From DAOUAJ01 sp034433615 (GTDB lineage: Bacteria; Chloroflexota; Anaerolineae; DUEN01), in the NCBI GenBank assembly GCA_034433615.1, contig DAOUAJ010000046.1:1-6375 (forward strand): 6,375 nucleotides of DNA, written 5' to 3'. Position 1 is the stretch's first letter, and each line of letters begins with the position of its first letter. The position numbers were made by a program, and so were the translations under genes. Below the pieces are notes generated by a model. It was not told where the DNA came from. It ran no database searches and worked only from the letters and a program-made list of their open reading frames with translations. Positions 4,856 to 6,375 of this stretch are shown one piece after another.

Positions 4856-6375
4856 TCACTCCACCACCACCCGGTCGCTGGCGCTGCGGCCAAAGGTCTC
4901 CGGCGCGTACATCTCCTCGGCCCTGGCCGGCGGCACGACGAACTGACCAGGGGTGGTCGCCCGGGCCACGTACGAGTAGGTGTACACCTCCTCCCACAGC
5001 AGGGGCGTGAACGCCTCGGCTCGCTCGTCCCGCAAGTTCTGGTGCTGGTACCAGGGCCACCACCAGGTCCACCAGGGACGGGTTTCAAACCCACCCCTGG
5101 TGGGCTCAATCCCGCTCTTGTCCTGCGGCAGACGGCCGGTGACCGCCAGCGCCGGGTTAAGTGCCTCGAACCCGGCCGGCAGCGGGTCCACCAGCGCCAC
5201 ATGGTAGCGCCGCGCCGTCGCCACCATCGTCAGACGCACCCGCACCCTTGATCCTGCCTTGACGTGCCAGACGCCCTCGTCGTCCCGGCGCACGTCGTTC
5301 GGGTCATCTACGGCCTCGTAGGTGCGCTCCACAGTGAACCCATGGTCGGCCGGCTCAAGCTGCAGATTCGTCGGCGCATAACGCATCCCCAGCCGGTAAT
5401 ACAGTCGCCCCGGCCCCTCTTTGCTCACGATCAGCTTCTGCTCCTCCGGCCTGGCCGCCAGGAACGACATGGGCACATTGACCTGGTGGTAGTCCGTCGT
5501 CCGGCCCTTGAACGCCGACTCTCCGGTGTACTGGTCGCCGAGCCAGATGCGGGCCACAAAGTCGGGTGTCTCCGCTTCGTAAGTGTTGAAGTAGCGGTCC
5601 AGCGCCAGCAGGATGAAGACGTTCTCCTGCGTGTTACCCCAGCGGCCGCGCGTGCGATGGGCCAACAACCCTCGCACGATCTTCGGGATCAGATCGCTCT
5701 GGGGTTGGTCCACGATCAGCGATTCCAGAATCACGCCGTCGGCCCGACGGTTAGAATGGAGCAGGACGTATCCCTGGTCGCTGTAGTCTGTGACAAAGTG
5801 GGCTGCGCCGGCGGTCTCTGTCACCCGATTGCTGAGATGGCGGCGGATGGCGGCCACCTCGGCGCTGGAGGCCGGATCGCCGGTGAGGACGTAGAGCAGC
5901 CAGCCGATCGCCTCCGGCGACAGTTTTTCGAGCCCGACTTTGCTGATGAGCTGGCGGGCTTTGGCCGTGTCCGTGTCCCCCATCTGCTTACGGACGTAAA
6001 GACTGTAGGCGATGAGGGTGTTGCGCACGGGCTGACTGTACCAGGAGGGGAAGTGGCTCTCGATGTTGCGCAGGTACTCCAGCGCGGGGGCCATCATCTC
6101 CTCTGGCACCTTGTAGTCCTTGTCCCTGGCCCGCTGCAGGGCGTGGGCCACGTGGATAGTGATGAACGGCCACGACTCGTCGCCCCGCTTCCAGAGCGGG
6201 AAGCCGCCGTCATCGTTCTGCATCCCGCGCAGCCGCTCGATGTCTCGCTCCACCGCTGCCTGGACCTCGTTGGCAGGCGGCAACCCTTCTGCCTGGAAGG
6301 CCGTGAGCACGTCTTTCAAGGCAGCCACGGCCAGGATGCGGGAGGCAAGCTGCTCGGCGCACTCGAAGGGGTAGG
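4856..6375 (-). CDS. Alpha-2-macroglobulin family protein, C-terminal part (5' end outside window)
   Basis: The frame is open from the window edge (first whole codon 6373-6371) to TGA at 4858-4856, giving 505 visible residues. It begins YPFECAEQLASRIL, so the thioester motif Cys-x-Glu-Gln (CAEQ, codons 6361-6350) is intact. The thioester domain follows over roughly residues 1-290, with the typical GGFPLW segment near 56-61 and WPFITIHVAHAL. The rest is the C-terminal macroglobulin-like region, including YHVALVDPLPAGFEALN, YQHQNLRDERAEAF, EEVYTYSYVARATTPG and a final YAPETFGRSA, all classic for bacterial members. Such proteins are exported or lipid-anchored, trap attacking proteases through the thioester, and are thought to protect the cell surface; many sit beside penicillin-binding protein 1C, which cannot be checked here. 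Bacterial members are usually 1,500 or more residues, so about 1,000 residues with the signal sequence lie beyond 6375. A Trp-rich stretch at 5051-5077 is unusual. The protein is unrelated in function to the importer. Confidence 0.93.
   Translation of the reverse strand, partial: YPFECAEQLASRILAVAALKDVLTAFQAEGLPPANEVQAAVERDIERLRGMQNDDGGFPLWKRGDESWPFITIHVAHALQRARDKDYKVPEEMMAPALEYLRNIESHFPSWYSQPVRNTLIAYSLYVRKQMGDTDTAKARQLISKVGLEKLSPEAIGWLLYVLTGDPASSAEVAAIRRHLSNRVTETAGAAHFVTDYSDQGYVLLHSNRRADGVILESLIVDQPQSDLIPKIVRGLLAHRTRGRWGNTQENVFILLALDRYFNTYEAETPDFVARIWLGDQYTGESAFKGRTTDYHQVNVPMSFLAARPEEQKLIVSKEGPGRLYYRLGMRYAPTNLQLEPADHGFTVERTYEAVDDPNDVRRDDEGVWHVKAGSRVRVRLTMVATARRYHVALVDPLPAGFEALNPALAVTGRLPQDKSGIEPTRGGFETRPWWTWWWPWYQHQNLRDERAEAFTPLLWEEVYTYSYVARATTPGQFVVPPARAEEMYAPETFGRSASDRVVVE

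Noticed and set aside
4781..5251. Open frames on both strands over the end of the alpha-2-macroglobulin gene
   Set aside because: They are Pro/Arg/His-rich shadows of the real minus-strand frame, which has clear family motifs.

Overview
The window looks like a stretch of a Chloroflexota (Anaerolineae-like) genome. The main support is the style of the binding-protein lipoprotein, with a Val/Glu/Lys repeat followed by a Thr-Pro linker after the lipid-anchored cysteine. Moderately high GC, heptamer repeat arrays and a bacterial alpha-2-macroglobulin fit the same picture. The phylum call is inference from style, not from a marker gene.

Positions 1-3666 (+ strand) hold a carbohydrate ABC importer of the CUT1 type: a good promoter with an extended -10 box, a 583-residue substrate-binding lipoprotein, a strong intergenic hairpin, and two MalF/MalG-like permeases 13 bp apart. 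No ATPase gene is present, so the importer probably borrows a shared MsmK/UgpC-type ATPase encoded elsewhere. A second hairpin follows the last permease.

Positions 3715-4660 are a genomic scar. First comes a badly decayed xylulokinase-type sugar kinase: start and phosphate-loop codons, an internal deletion with a frame change, a short middle fragment, then truncation. Next is a roughly 206-bp island in which two arrays of a 7-bp repeat (consensus AGCTGAT), in opposite orientation, flank a 109-bp spacer. Directly after the island begins a class I methyltransferase that has lost its N-terminal, SAM-binding half. Both gene breakpoints lie at or within a few bases of the repeat island, so the repeats probably mediated or mark the rearrangement; a misassembly at the repeat is the competing explanation. 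The kinase remnant hints that the importer once served a pentose or polyol pathway.

Positions 4661-4855 are non-coding and contain a perfect 14-bp-stem hairpin just past the end of the last gene. Positions 4856-6375 (- strand) encode the C-terminal third or so of an alpha-2-macroglobulin-like protein. The thioester motif CAEQ lies at the very edge of the window and the N-terminal part is outside it.

I see no CRISPR array, tRNA, rRNA, transposase or phage gene. The most unusual item is the paired inverted heptamer island joining two broken genes.
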